Source: JANRLF01 sp033762815
Lineage (GTDB): Bacteria; Bacteroidota; Bacteroidia; Chitinophagales; CAIOSU01
NCBI GenBank assembly: GCA_033762815.1
Contig: JANRLF010000005.1
Span: forward strand, 62,001-126,000
Direction of reading: 5' to 3'
Length of the DNA stretch: 64,000 nt
The position numbers and the translations under genes are program-made. Positions 35,063 through 44,216 of this stretch are shown piece after piece. Positions within the stretch are counted from its first letter, which is position 1, and the number at the start of each line of letters is the position of its first letter. Under the pieces are notes generated by a model. It saw nothing but the letters and a program-made list of their open reading frames with translations. It made no database searches and was not told the origin of the DNA.

Positions 35063-36280
35063 CTACCCTTTCTTTTGGGCGGCAGTAATTTTTTGCTTCA
35101 TTTCGTTCACCTTGTCATAATCGCCCATTTTGGCATAAATCATTTTCAAAGCATCCATGATGTTGACATTATCAGGCTTCAATTGTAGCGCTTTTTCCAG
35201 GTATGGTAACGCTTGCTTCAAATAAGCCAGGCGTTCAGCATCCATTTTTTGGTACTGTGCATCCGGCATTTTTGGATCGGACATTTTTTCAACCAATGCA
35301 TTGGCCTTATCAATGTATATAGCCCCAAGGTTGTTGTAAGCATCAGAATACTTAGGGTCAACTTCAATGGCTTTATTGTAATTGGCAATGGCATTGGCTT
35401 CGTCCTTCATTTTGCCGTAAGTATTCGCCAATACAAAATACAGTTGGGCATTTTTAGGGTCTTGCTTGATTGCAAGGTTCATAATATCGATGGCTTCTGT
35501 TTGTCTGCCACTCACCAAATAGATATTCAATTTATCGATAGTAAGGCTTACGCTATCAGGATATGCAGCAATCCCTTTTTCAAGGATGCTTAGGGCCTGT
35601 TGGGTACTGTCTTGTTTTGTGTAAATTTCTCCTAACTTCTTGTAAATGTATATTTTGTCATACTTAGTCTCAACCAATTTTAAAAACAGTTTTTTTGCCT
35701 CTTCGGTTTTACCTATGGCATCTGCGGTTACCGCAGCCAAGTAACGGCTATTCTCTGCCTTTACCTTCATCTTAGCTTGCAAGTTACGGGCCGTAAGAAA
35801 TTCATTTACAATCAATACTTCGTTAAAAGCTTTATAGGCTTCCACTAAATTCTTACCACCATCGAACTGGGTGATACCATAGTTGTACAATTGACCTGCC
35901 ACCAAGCCAAGGTTGTTCACGGTTTCCTCATAATACCTGAATTTCTTAGCCTCAGGCACTTCCGTCAGCTTTACAGCAGTTTGGTAAGCGGTAGATGCTT
36001 CAAATGGTGCATTGGGGTACTTAGGGCTTAAAATGGAATCTTGGAACAGCAATTGGCTAACCAATCCGTAATAATACCATGTTTTGGGGTCGGCTTTGGT
36101 GCTTTCATGTGCCGATGCCTCCGAAATATTCGTGTAGGCTTCTTCCAGGGATTGCCTATTGGCATTGCCGCTGGTTTGGTAATCGGTGAACAGGTTGAAA
36201 GCGGTAATAACCTTGCCGCTTTGCGCATAAATGTTGGCGCACAACAAGGCGGTTAAAGCAAGGGAAAGTAGTTTTTTCAT
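35063..36280 (-). CDS. Exported TPR-repeat protein
   Basis: A 405-residue periplasmic protein with a signal peptide (MKKLLSLALTALLCANIYAQ) and tetratricopeptide repeats; the clearest unit is AQLYFVLANTYGKMKDEANAIANYNKAIEVDP, repeated in variant form at about 195-380. TPR arrays mediate protein-protein contacts. It starts 23 bp after gyrA and is probably co-transcribed with it, an arrangement I recall as common in Bacteroidota, but no functional link to gyrase is evident. The partner is unknown. Confidence 0.8.
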   Translation of the reverse strand: MKKLLSLALTALLCANIYAQSGKVITAFNLFTDYQTSGNANRQSLEEAYTNISEASAHESTKADPKTWYYYGLVSQLLFQDSILSPKYPNAPFEASTAYQTAVKLTEVPEAKKFRYYEETVNNLGLVAGQLYNYGITQFDGGKNLVEAYKAFNEVLIVNEFLTARNLQAKMKVKAENSRYLAAVTADAIGKTEEAKKLFLKLVETKYDKIYIYKKLGEIYTKQDSTQQALSILEKGIAAYPDSVSLTIDKLNIYLVSGRQTEAIDIMNLAIKQDPKNAQLYFVLANTYGKMKDEANAIANYNKAIEVDPKYSDAYNNLGAIYIDKANALVEKMSDPKMPDAQYQKMDAERLAYLKQALPYLEKALQLKPDNVNIMDALKMIYAKMGDYDKVNEMKQKITAAQKKG

Positions 36281-36303
36281 TTTTAAGCGTTTCGGTTATA
36301 CAA

Positions 36304-38988
36304 TTATACTTCTTCTGGCTCTATACCTTCGGCCAAGTCGGCATCTGGCAATAAGTTTTCAGGAGAATTTTCATCGGGCAGTTCGTTCAGTTCTGCGCTG
36401 GGCATTTGCTGTATTTTGGTAATAGCGGCAATGGAATCGCTCTCTCCCAACTTAATCAATCGTACGCCTTGGGTTGCTCTTCCCATCACCCGTAAATCAC
36501 TGGCTGCCATCCGGATGGTGATGCCCGATTTATTCATAATCATCAGGTCGTCCTCATCGTTCACGTTCAATATGGCTATCAGTTTACCCGTTTTGCCAGT
36601 TATATTGATGGTTTTCACGCCTTTCGCTCCCCTCCTGGTCAATCGGTAGGCACTTACTTCCGATCGTTTGCCATAGCCTTTATCGGTCACCACCAATATG
36701 GTGTCGTGCTTCAGCTTGCCTTCCAATATCTCTTCGGCGGTTTCCATTACTTCATCCAGTTCCTCGGTTGTTTCGGCAACGGTTTCAGGGTCAGGTATGT
36801 CCGTTTCATCTTCCGGTGCAGATTCTCCGGTGGCATTTACACAAATCATGCCCACCACTTCATCTTCTTCGTTGGCCAGCCTCACTCCCATCACCCCACT
36901 GGCGTTTCTGCCCATGGGCCTTACGTCGCTTTCCAAGAAACGGATAGCCTTGCCCGAACGCACTGCCATCATAATTTCCATGGTGCCGTCGGTTAGTTTG
37001 GCATCCAATAAAGTATCGCCTTCCCTCACCGTAATTGCTGCTATACCGGTAGCCCTTGGCCGTGAAAATGCACGCAAGGTGGTTTTCTTGATAATGCCCT
37101 TTTTAGTGCACAGTACGACGAATTGATTGTCCAGTGCCTCGTCGCTGCGCAGGTCAACCACGTTGATAAAGGCTTTTAGCTTATCTTCCTTCGGTATGTT
37201 GATTAAGTTCTGTATCGCCCGGCCTTTGGACGTTTTGGAGCCCTCGGGTATTTCGTACACCTTCAACCAATACACTTGTCCCGCTTCTGTAAAGAATAGG
37301 ATATAGTTGTGGTTGGTGGCGGTGAAAACGTACTCGATAAAGTCCTCATCGCGGGTGGCACCTCCCCTACTTCCACGCCCACCGCGGCTTTGCGCCTTGT
37401 ACTCACTGGCCAGCGTGCGCTTGATATAGCCCAAATGCGAGATGGTGATTACCACCTTATCATCGGCTATCAAGTCTTCCATGTCAATCTCGTCGCCCGC
37501 ATATACTATTTTGGTGCGGCGCTCATCAGCATACTTCTTCTTGATTTCGAGCATTTCCTCCTTGATGATATCCATGCGCATCTGCTCGCTGTCAAGCACT
37601 GCTTTCAGCCATTCAATGCGTTTCATCAATTCGGCATATTCTTCTTTTATTTTATCGCGCTCCAGTCCGGTCAAGCGTCTCAGGGTCAGTTCCAAAATGG
37701 CCCTGGCCTGTATTTCGCTCAACTCAAAGGTGGTCATCAGTCCATCACGGGCAGCTTCAGGCGTGGCGGCCGCCCTTATAAGGGCAATCACCTCGTCCAA
37801 ATAGTCAAGAGCCTTCAGCAAGCCTTCCAGAATATGTGCCCGCTTCTCTGCCTCCGATAATTCGTAACGGGTACGGCGGGTTACCACTTCATGTCTAAAA
37901 TCGACAAAATGGCCAATCATTTCTTTCAGGTTCAGCAGTTTGGGCCTGCCGCCTACCAAGGCAATGTTGTTCACGCCAAAGGACGTCTGCAACTGGGTAA
38001 ACTTGTACAGCGAGTTAAGCACCACATTGGCATTGGCTTCGCGCTTCAGTTCAAAAATGATGCGCATGCCGGTACGGTCGCTTTCGTCGCGGATATCGGA
38101 AATGCCTTCCAGCTTTTTCTCGTTCACCAATTCTGCTGCGCGTGCTATCAACAGTGCTTTGTTTACCTGATAAGGAATTTCGGTAACAAGTATGCGCTCG
38201 CGGCCATGGTATTCCTCTATTTCAGCTACCGCACGCACCACTATTTTTCCCCTGCCGGTTTCGAAAGCCTGGCGTACCCCTTCGTAGCCGTAAATGGATG
38301 CGGCAGTAGGAAAATCAGGAGCCTTCACAAATTCCATCAGTTCGGCTATGGTAATGTCGCGGTTGTCGATATAGGCAATGGTGCCATCCACCACCTCGCC
38401 CAGATTGTGGGGCAATATGTTGGTAGCCATGCCCACGGCTATGCCCGATGCGCCGTTGATAAGCAAGGTAGGGATGCGCGAAGGCAATACGGTAGGCTCT
38501 TCCAGCGTATCGTCAAAGTTGAGCGTCATGTCCACCGTGTCCTTTTCTATATCGGCAAGGGTCTCTTCCGCAATTTTTGAAAATCGCGCCTCGGTGTATC
38601 GCATCGCAGCGGGGCTATCGCCATCTACGGAGCCGAAGTTACCCTGGCCCTCAATTAGCGGGTAGCGCAACGACCAATCCTGCGCCATGCGCACCATGGC
38701 ATCGTATACGGAGCCATCGCCGTGCGGGTGGTATTTACCCAACACCTCCCCTACTATCCTGGCCGATTTTTTATAGGGCTTGTTGGCCGCCAGGCCCAGC
38801 TCGTTCATGCCGTACAGCACCCGCCTGTGCACGGGCTTCAGCCCATCGCGCACATCGGGTATGGCGCGCGAAACGATAACCGACATCGAATAGTCGATGT
38901 AGGCCGTTTTCATTTCTTCTTCAATATTGATCGGGATGATGTTCTCCCCTGTCGGTAATAGGTTGCTTTCTTCTACTTCGTCAGCCAT
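36304..38988 (-). CDS. gyrA: DNA gyrase subunit A
   Basis: An 894-residue GyrA. N-terminal winged-helix and tower domain with the catalytic tyrosine Tyr131 in AMRYTEARF, and the quinolone-resistance-determining region KYHPHGDGSVYDAMVRM at 85-101. The C-terminal beta-pinwheel begins with the GyrA-box QSRGGRG, which separates gyrase from topoisomerase IV ParC. An acidic insertion rich in Glu/Asp sits inside the pinwheel (about 745-790). With GyrB it introduces negative supercoils. At the position equivalent to E. coli Ser83 this protein has Gly92, followed by Ser93. ATG at 38988. Confidence 0.95.
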   Translation of the reverse strand: MADEVEESNLLPTGENIIPINIEEEMKTAYIDYSMSVIVSRAIPDVRDGLKPVHRRVLYGMNELGLAANKPYKKSARIVGEVLGKYHPHGDGSVYDAMVRMAQDWSLRYPLIEGQGNFGSVDGDSPAAMRYTEARFSKIAEETLADIEKDTVDMTLNFDDTLEEPTVLPSRIPTLLINGASGIAVGMATNILPHNLGEVVDGTIAYIDNRDITIAELMEFVKAPDFPTAASIYGYEGVRQAFETGRGKIVVRAVAEIEEYHGRERILVTEIPYQVNKALLIARAAELVNEKKLEGISDIRDESDRTGMRIIFELKREANANVVLNSLYKFTQLQTSFGVNNIALVGGRPKLLNLKEMIGHFVDFRHEVVTRRTRYELSEAEKRAHILEGLLKALDYLDEVIALIRAAATPEAARDGLMTTFELSEIQARAILELTLRRLTGLERDKIKEEYAELMKRIEWLKAVLDSEQMRMDIIKEEMLEIKKKYADERRTKIVYAGDEIDMEDLIADDKVVITISHLGYIKRTLASEYKAQSRGGRGSRGGATRDEDFIEYVFTATNHNYILFFTEAGQVYWLKVYEIPEGSKTSKGRAIQNLINIPKEDKLKAFINVVDLRSDEALDNQFVVLCTKKGIIKKTTLRAFSRPRATGIAAITVREGDTLLDAKLTDGTMEIMMAVRSGKAIRFLESDVRPMGRNASGVMGVRLANEEDEVVGMICVNATGESAPEDETDIPDPETVAETTEELDEVMETAEEILEGKLKHDTILVVTDKGYGKRSEVSAYRLTRRGAKGVKTINITGKTGKLIAILNVNDEDDLMIMNKSGITIRMAASDLRVMGRATQGVRLIKLGESDSIAAITKIQQMPSAELNELPDENSPENLLPDADLAEGIEPEEV

Positions 38989-39385
38989 TATAGTCTTACT
39001 GTTGCGAGATTAATTGCCAATGGGCTTGCCGCCACATTCAATTAACAAAAATAACCATTATTGCCGACTATTGGGCATTCAGGGCCTTAAGTTTTCCACA
39101 GGTACGGGCGCTTTTTTGTCTTGTGCAGATAGCAGATTACAATTGGAGCGGTTGCCCGTAGTGATGCTGGTGAAAAGGGATTGGTGAACATAGAATAATT
39201 GTTTGGCTAATATTATTTTTTCAGCGGACGCTTACAAACGAGTTGGGCTGAGATAGCATAAAACAATAGCCCACCTGTGCAATTTTTTATGCATTGCCAC
39301 AGTTATTAGCACAATATTTATGGAATGAATTGCCATGGCGCATCATTAACTTTGAAAAGTTGGTTGTGTACCTAAATAAACGATA
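38989..39385. other. Divergent intergenic region between gyrA and tonB
   Basis: 397 bp with no credible gene. A -7-like TAACTTTG (39347-39354) matching TAnnTTTG lies 31 bp before the tonB start, without a convincing -33 box. A near-consensus DnaA box (TTTTCCACA, one mismatch) occurs near 39095. It must hold the promoters of both gyrA and tonB. Confidence 0.5.
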
Positions 39386-40342
39386 ATGGCTGTAAGGGCT
39401 TTTGATATTGACCATTGGATAAGCGTGGAACGGAAAAACCGCAAATGGGCGGTGGTGGCCGCTATTTTAGCCCACGCTTTTTTGTTGCTGCTGCTGTTGT
39501 TCCTGGTGCTGCCCATGTCGGGCGGTGGCGGCGGTGGTGAAGGCGGCGATGGGGGCATCCCCGTTGATTTCGGCACCACGGAGTTTGGTTCAGGTGCCGT
39601 GCAGCCCGAAACGGCGGAGCTGATACCCGTTCAGTTGGAGCAGACACCACCGCCCGTAACCCCTTCACAACCCACCGACGACCAACTCCTTACCAGTGAT
39701 GACCCCGAGAGCATTGAACTGCCCACCCAACCTAAGCCCAATACACAGCCCAAACCCGTTACTACCAATACCAATACAAAACCCACCACTAGTACTACCA
39801 CCCAGCCTAGCCCACAGCAGCCCAAGCCCCAAGTAAACCAGCAGGCACTGATGGGCAAGCCAACGGGCAAAAACGTGCCCGGTAGCCAAGGCGATGACCC
39901 CGGCAACGTAGCTGGTGATAAAGGAAAGCCCAACGGCACCCAAGGGCAATATACCGGCCCAGGAGGCACCGGACCTGGCGGCACTGGCACAGGCACGGGA
40001 GGCGGCAATGGTGATGGCGACGGCACGGGTAATGGCTCCGGCAAAGGACCAGGTTCGGGGCCGGGCTATAGCATCAACTTAAAGAACAGGAAGCCCATCA
40101 ATAGCTTGGTGGTGCAGGGCAATATCCAGGAATCGGGCGTTATTGTTATCAGGATTACCGTGGACCGCAACGGCAAAGTGATTAACAGCGAGTGTTGTAC
40201 TGAAAGGGGCTCTACCCTATCGCATAATGCGGCAGCGGTGGCCACGGCCAAATCGGAGGCCTACAAGCTAAAATTCAATGCTGACCCTAGTGCTCCTGCT
40301 GAACAATTTGGCACCGTTACCTTTAAATTTGTGACAAAGTAA
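39386..40342 (+). CDS. TonB-family energy transducer
   Basis: A 318-residue protein. Cytoplasmic N-terminus (about 1-20), one transmembrane helix (about 23-43), a glycine stretch, then a long periplasmic linker rich in Pro, Thr, Gln and Gly (about 45-230), and a C-terminal beta domain (about 245-318; GVIVIRITVDRNGKVINSE) that contacts the TonB box of outer-membrane receptors. It transmits proton-motive force from ExbB/ExbD. No exbB or exbD is adjacent: gyrA lies upstream on the opposite strand. It is 7 bp before folC. The TonB-dependent receptor at 44.2-46.4 kb is a possible client. Confidence 0.85.
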   Translation: MAVRAFDIDHWISVERKNRKWAVVAAILAHAFLLLLLLFLVLPMSGGGGGGEGGDGGIPVDFGTTEFGSGAVQPETAELIPVQLEQTPPPVTPSQPTDDQLLTSDDPESIELPTQPKPNTQPKPVTTNTNTKPTTSTTTQPSPQQPKPQVNQQALMGKPTGKNVPGSQGDDPGNVAGDKGKPNGTQGQYTGPGGTGPGGTGTGTGGGNGDGDGTGNGSGKGPGSGPGYSINLKNRKPINSLVVQGNIQESGVIVIRITVDRNGKVINSECCTERGSTLSHNAAAVATAKSEAYKLKFNADPSAPAEQFGTVTFKFVTK

Positions 40343-40349
40343 CACGCCC

Positions 40350-41636
40350 ATGACCTATCAGGAAACGGTCAAATACCTGTTTGACCGCTTGCCCATGTAC
40401 CAACGCATTGGTGCCGCAGCATTCAAAAAAGACCTGACCAATACCCTAGCCCTATCCGCCATCAACGGCGACCCGCACCGCCGCTACCCTACTATCCATA
40501 TAGCGGGCACTAATGGCAAGGGTTCCGTGTCGCACATATTGGCGGCAGTGCTACAGGCGGCAGGCTATAAAACGGGCCTTTACATTTCGCCCCATTACAA
40601 AGACTTCCGCGAACGCATCAAGGTGAATGGCAAATATATATCGGAGGAGGCTGTGGTACGATATGTGGACACCATGATACCCCACATAGCAGCGATAGCT
40701 CCCTCTTTTTTCGAAATAACCGTGGCCATGGCATTCGATTATTTTGCCGAGGAGCAAGTGGACGTGGCCGTAATAGAAACAGGCTTAGGTGGCCGTTTGG
40801 ATTCTACCAATATCATCAGCCCACAGCTTTCCGTCATTACCAATATCGGCTATGACCATATGGACATGCTCGGCGATACCCTGCCCCTTATAGCGGGCGA
40901 AAAGGCAGGCATCATCAAGCCCAATACCCCCGTAGTAATAGGGGAAACACAGCCCGAGACACAGCCTGTATTTGAAAAGGTAGCGAGCCAGCATGCGGCC
41001 CCTTTCCTCTTTGCCGACCAGCATTACACCGTATCTGCCCTACAATCCTCTTTAGATGGTATGGAAGTGCATGTGCTGAAAGATGGGTTGAATCGCTACC
41101 AAGCATTGCAAACCGATTTGCTGGGGCATTACCAACTGAAAAATCTTGCTACCGCTTTTGCTGTTATTGACCAGTTAATCTCCGTGGGATGGAACTTAGG
41201 CGATGAAGCCGTCGCAAGAGGTTTGGGCAGTGTGCACTCATCCACTTCCTTTATGGGTCGCTGCCAAGTGTTGGGAAAAGCGCCATACATTTTAGCGGAT
41301 AGCGCACACAACCAAGATGGCCTCAGAGAATTAATGGTAATTGTGGGCCAAGCTTCGTATAGGCAACTCCATTTCGTATTTGGTACGGTAAAGGATAAGG
41401 ACCTGAGCAAAACCCTGCCCTTGCTGCCTCCAGCGGCCAAGTATTACTTCTGCTGCCCAGATATTCCACGAGGCTTAGATGCCAAGAGCTTACAAGCAAT
41501 AGCCAGTGATTATGGTTTGCAAGGCGAAAGCTATGAAAGCTGCGAAAAGGCTTTTAGTGCGGCGAGGCAGTCGGCTGCCATTGAGGATATGGTACTGGTA
41601 GCGGGAAGCATTTTTGTAGTGGGCGAAATTATTTAG
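40350..41636 (+). CDS. folC: Bifunctional folylpolyglutamate/dihydrofolate synthase
   Basis: A 428-residue Mur-ligase-fold enzyme. The P-loop HIAGTNGKGSVSH (about 50-62) is the FolC signature, followed by the central ETGLGGRLDSTN motif and the C-terminal ADSAHNQDG motif. It adds glutamate to dihydropteroate and to folates using ATP. The ATG at 40350 lies 7 bp after tonB; the tonB-folC pairing recurs in Bacteroidota. Its stop codon interlocks with that of the convergent gene (TTAG shared). Confidence 0.93.
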   Translation: MTYQETVKYLFDRLPMYQRIGAAAFKKDLTNTLALSAINGDPHRRYPTIHIAGTNGKGSVSHILAAVLQAAGYKTGLYISPHYKDFRERIKVNGKYISEEAVVRYVDTMIPHIAAIAPSFFEITVAMAFDYFAEEQVDVAVIETGLGGRLDSTNIISPQLSVITNIGYDHMDMLGDTLPLIAGEKAGIIKPNTPVVIGETQPETQPVFEKVASQHAAPFLFADQHYTVSALQSSLDGMEVHVLKDGLNRYQALQTDLLGHYQLKNLATAFAVIDQLISVGWNLGDEAVARGLGSVHSSTSFMGRCQVLGKAPYILADSAHNQDGLRELMVIVGQASYRQLHFVFGTVKDKDLSKTLPLLPPAAKYYFCCPDIPRGLDAKSLQAIASDYGLQGESYESCEKAFSAARQSAAIEDMVLVAGSIFVVGEII

Positions 41637-42127
41637 GCAACGTAAAGCCCCCTTGAACGACGGTCATCGCCAATGAGCGCTAAACCCCTTTCCGTAATGC
41701 GGATGAACACATCGTCATCGGTAATTTTAATATCCGCCCAATCGTTGGCGTGCAGGTATTGGCAAAAGTCAATGGCCGCTTTGTGGTGTTTTGGCAGGTA
41801 TTCCAAATGCCTGGTAACGGGATAAAAATGCACCGCATCTGCCTGAATACCTTTTAACAATTGCTGAGTTTCCTTTTCTATATCCGGCGAAACATAATCG
41901 ATGCCCTTGATAGTAATGGTTGCCAGAAACACTTCCCTGCCCTTGTGGTTGCCTTCCGTAATCAAGCCTGCGTTCACCAAGGTGCGGCCATAGTCCAACA
42001 CGCCATCAACGGTGTTGATGCCGCTTTCCATTACCATAGGGGCAATATTTACCGGCTTGTCAGGCTGTAGTTGGTACTGCCCGTACAACCAATTTAATAG
42101 CTCTTTTTTCAGCAATGCTACCCGCAT
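41633..42127 (-). CDS. Unrecognised protein, possible winged-helix
   Basis: A 164-residue cytosolic protein I do not recognise. The first half (LLKKELLNWLYGQYQL, then NIAPMVMESGINTVDGVLDYGRTLVNAGLI) has the helix-helix-wing rhythm of a winged-helix domain, with ATITIKGIDYV as a possible second domain boundary; the C-terminal half ends in a strand pair (DVFIRITERGLALIGDDRRS). No signal peptide or membrane segment. It is convergent with folC, sharing the stop region, and 74 bp separate it from the receiver-HATPase gene on the same strand. Confidence 0.5.
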   Translation of the reverse strand: MRVALLKKELLNWLYGQYQLQPDKPVNIAPMVMESGINTVDGVLDYGRTLVNAGLITEGNHKGREVFLATITIKGIDYVSPDIEKETQQLLKGIQADAVHFYPVTRHLEYLPKHHKAAIDFCQYLHANDWADIKITDDDVFIRITERGLALIGDDRRSRGLYVA

Positions 42128-42201
42128 GTACTAAAGATAGCAAATAAAGCATGCCGAGCAAACGGCTTTTAAAATCTTAATTATCGATTAACACAAATAG
42201 G

Positions 42202-43101
42202 CTATTGGGCTGCTCCATTTTGCGGGTAAGGAATAGTGACTACCACCTTATTGCCCTTACCGACATAGTGGATATCCAAAATGGTATTGGCCATAGCGAT
42301 GCCCCTGCCATGGGTGTCAAACACACGGGCTTCGTCGAAGGTGAGGTACTTCTCATAGTCGAAGCCGATACCTTGGTCTTCAATGCTTACAACCAGCGCA
42401 TCGGGGCCATGCATATATCTTACCTCGGCATACTTACTGGCATGCTCCGGAGCGTGTAACCTGCGTTTGATTTCCTCTTGCAGCTTGCCTTCCTCAATAA
42501 ACTTCGACTTCTCCTGATAAGTAATGCCCAAGTTGCCATGCTCAATGGCATTGTTGAACAATTCACAGATAATCAAGGTCTCTTCAGGTGACGGAGAAGC
42601 ATTGGCTATCAATACTGACAAGCGCTGCGCCTCCTCCATAGTACGGAATTTAAAAAGACCATCGACTAACAAGGAAAAGGGGTTTTTGGTATGCTCTATC
42701 TGTTCTCTTAAAACCTTGATTTGCAGATAGTCAGCAATCGCCGCCTTTAAAATAGATTTAAGGAATTCTTTGTTGAATGGCTTAGTGACATAGTAGTAAG
42801 CCCCAGCATCAATGCCTGCTTTGATTTCCTCTTTGCGGCTCCTGCCAGTAAGCATAATAACAGGGATGGACTTGTATTGCTCCTGCGCTTTCAGCCATTG
42901 CAAAAAGTCAAGCCCGCTCATGCCAGGCATTTCCCAATCCAGTATGATGGTGACTACATCTTTTCCGTTGTTGGAAAGGAATGCCTGGGCTTCTTTAGCA
43001 CCAAGCAACGGTTCCACCTGAAAGCCCTCATCTTTCAGCGAAAACTCCAATAACTTATGCACCATCGCATCATCGTCGATGGCAAGTATTAGGTGACCCA
43101 T
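42202..43101 (-). CDS. Response regulator fused to HATPase_c domain
   Basis: A 299-residue signalling protein. N-terminal receiver (about 1-120) with acidic pocket Asp9-Asp11, phosphoacceptor Asp55 (ILDWEMPG), Thr85 and Lys107, all intact. The C-terminal half is a GHKL ATPase of the RsbW/anti-sigma type: N box ELFNNAIEHGNLG, G1 box IEDQGIGFD and G2 box GRGIAMA. No His-containing dimerisation domain is present, so it is not a normal histidine kinase; RsbW-like domains phosphorylate anti-anti-sigma proteins. Phosphorylation of the receiver could therefore gate a partner switch. No STAS partner gene or PP2C phosphatase is in the window. Confidence 0.85.
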   Translation of the reverse strand: MGHLILAIDDDAMVHKLLEFSLKDEGFQVEPLLGAKEAQAFLSNNGKDVVTIILDWEMPGMSGLDFLQWLKAQEQYKSIPVIMLTGRSRKEEIKAGIDAGAYYYVTKPFNKEFLKSILKAAIADYLQIKVLREQIEHTKNPFSLLVDGLFKFRTMEEAQRLSVLIANASPSPEETLIICELFNNAIEHGNLGITYQEKSKFIEEGKLQEEIKRRLHAPEHASKYAEVRYMHGPDALVVSIEDQGIGFDYEKYLTFDEARVFDTHGRGIAMANTILDIHYVGKGNKVVVTIPYPQNGAAQ

Positions 43102-43187
43102 AAACTTCTAACCGTTATGGGGCATAAAGTTAAACGTTTTATGATATTCTCTACCATAAAACACCTACTCGTTGTTAAAACATTGAA

Positions 43188-44216
43188 CTATTTCAGTTGC
43201 TGAAACTGAAAAGTAGGGGTGCCCTTTATCCCTTGTTCATCATAAAAGTCAGTAAAGCGCAGCTTGAACACATTCCCCTCCACTGTTTTGACTACAAAAT
43301 GCAGCTTGGAATCGATGACATAATTCTCTTCATCAAACTCAAATGATTTCCAATCGTAGCCAATCGTGTTGGCAACATCGCTGTAAGTGAAATTGTCGGC
43401 ATCGCTAATCATCAGGCTATCAAAATCAATGCTGGTATCCCTAGCTGCCATCACCCCATTCTGGTTGAGCAATACCCCATTTACCAGGTAAGGCAAGGTA
43501 TCCACCTGCAAGGGAATGTTGGAAGGTGCTTCATAAAAGATGTGGGTGTACATGGTAAAAGCCAAATCCCAAGTGTCTTTTGCGGGCTCAACCTGTACAA
43601 GGCTACCGGCACCATCCAAAGAAAGGAATATCCTATTGTAATCCGCATTCTTGGGCACCGCTATTTCATGTTCATTGCTTCCGTCCAAATCAGCAAAGCG
43701 AATGTTGTAAGTGTTGTTGCTAAGGCCCTGTACAATCATTTTTTTAGGGGGTATGGGTTGATTATTCCTATCCATTCCCCTATCAATAATATACACGTCG
43801 CCATAAGTACTCACTGATTCGGCACTCTTTTGCCCCCACTCCCCTATGGCCGTGGAATCGGGATTGCCGGAAGGCATATCGTATTTGCTTGTCCGTTGGT
43901 CGTAACTGTAGGAATATACTTGGTTGAAGTTTTTCTTACCCGTGTTTTTAGCATACATCAGCTTTGCCGAGTTGAGGAAGATGTGGTAACCATCCGCCGA
44001 TGATTCGAAGGCAAGGTCCCAGCTCCAACGGTCATTTTGCGCCACAATGGTTTTTGTCTCAAGGTCGAAAAAGCATTGTTTGGCATAATCACTGCCCATG
44101 GGGATGGCCATGGTTTCCAGCTTACTGGGGGTAGGCTCAATTGGCTCCTCCTTTTCGCAGGAGCTAAAAAATACAAGGGCGAACAATAAAGCGAAAATCG
44201 ATTTGGTAAAGTACAT
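43188..44216 (-). CDS. HmuY-like lipoprotein
   Basis: A 342-residue lipoprotein. Signal peptide ending FFSSC, with the acylated Cys followed by EKEEPIEP, an acidic run typical of surface-exposed lipoproteins. The mature part resembles HmuY: WSWDLAFESSADGYHIFLNSA near the N-terminus and a later repeat of the theme KDTWDLAFTMYTHIFYE. HmuY proteins capture heme for a cognate TonB-dependent receptor. The ATG at 44216 overlaps the receptor stop by one base (TAATG), so translation of the pair is coupled. The longer frame to 44264 would read into the receptor end and lacks a signal at its start. Heme is the known ligand for the family; other ligands are possible. Confidence 0.82.
   Translation of the reverse strand: MYFTKSIFALLFALVFFSSCEKEEPIEPTPSKLETMAIPMGSDYAKQCFFDLETKTIVAQNDRWSWDLAFESSADGYHIFLNSAKLMYAKNTGKKNFNQVYSYSYDQRTSKYDMPSGNPDSTAIGEWGQKSAESVSTYGDVYIIDRGMDRNNQPIPPKKMIVQGLSNNTYNIRFADLDGSNEHEIAVPKNADYNRIFLSLDGAGSLVQVEPAKDTWDLAFTMYTHIFYEAPSNIPLQVDTLPYLVNGVLLNQNGVMAARDTSIDFDSLMISDADNFTYSDVANTIGYDWKSFEFDEENYVIDSKLHFVVKTVEGNVFKLRFTDFYDEQGIKGTPTFQFQQLK

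Noticed and set aside
37309..37860. Plus-strand open frame of 183 codons antisense to gyrA
   Set aside because: Shadow frame inside gyrA without protein-like features.
37891..38580. Plus-strand open frame of 229 codons antisense to gyrA
   Set aside because: Antisense shadow of the conserved gyrA N-terminal domain; no signal, domain or promoter.
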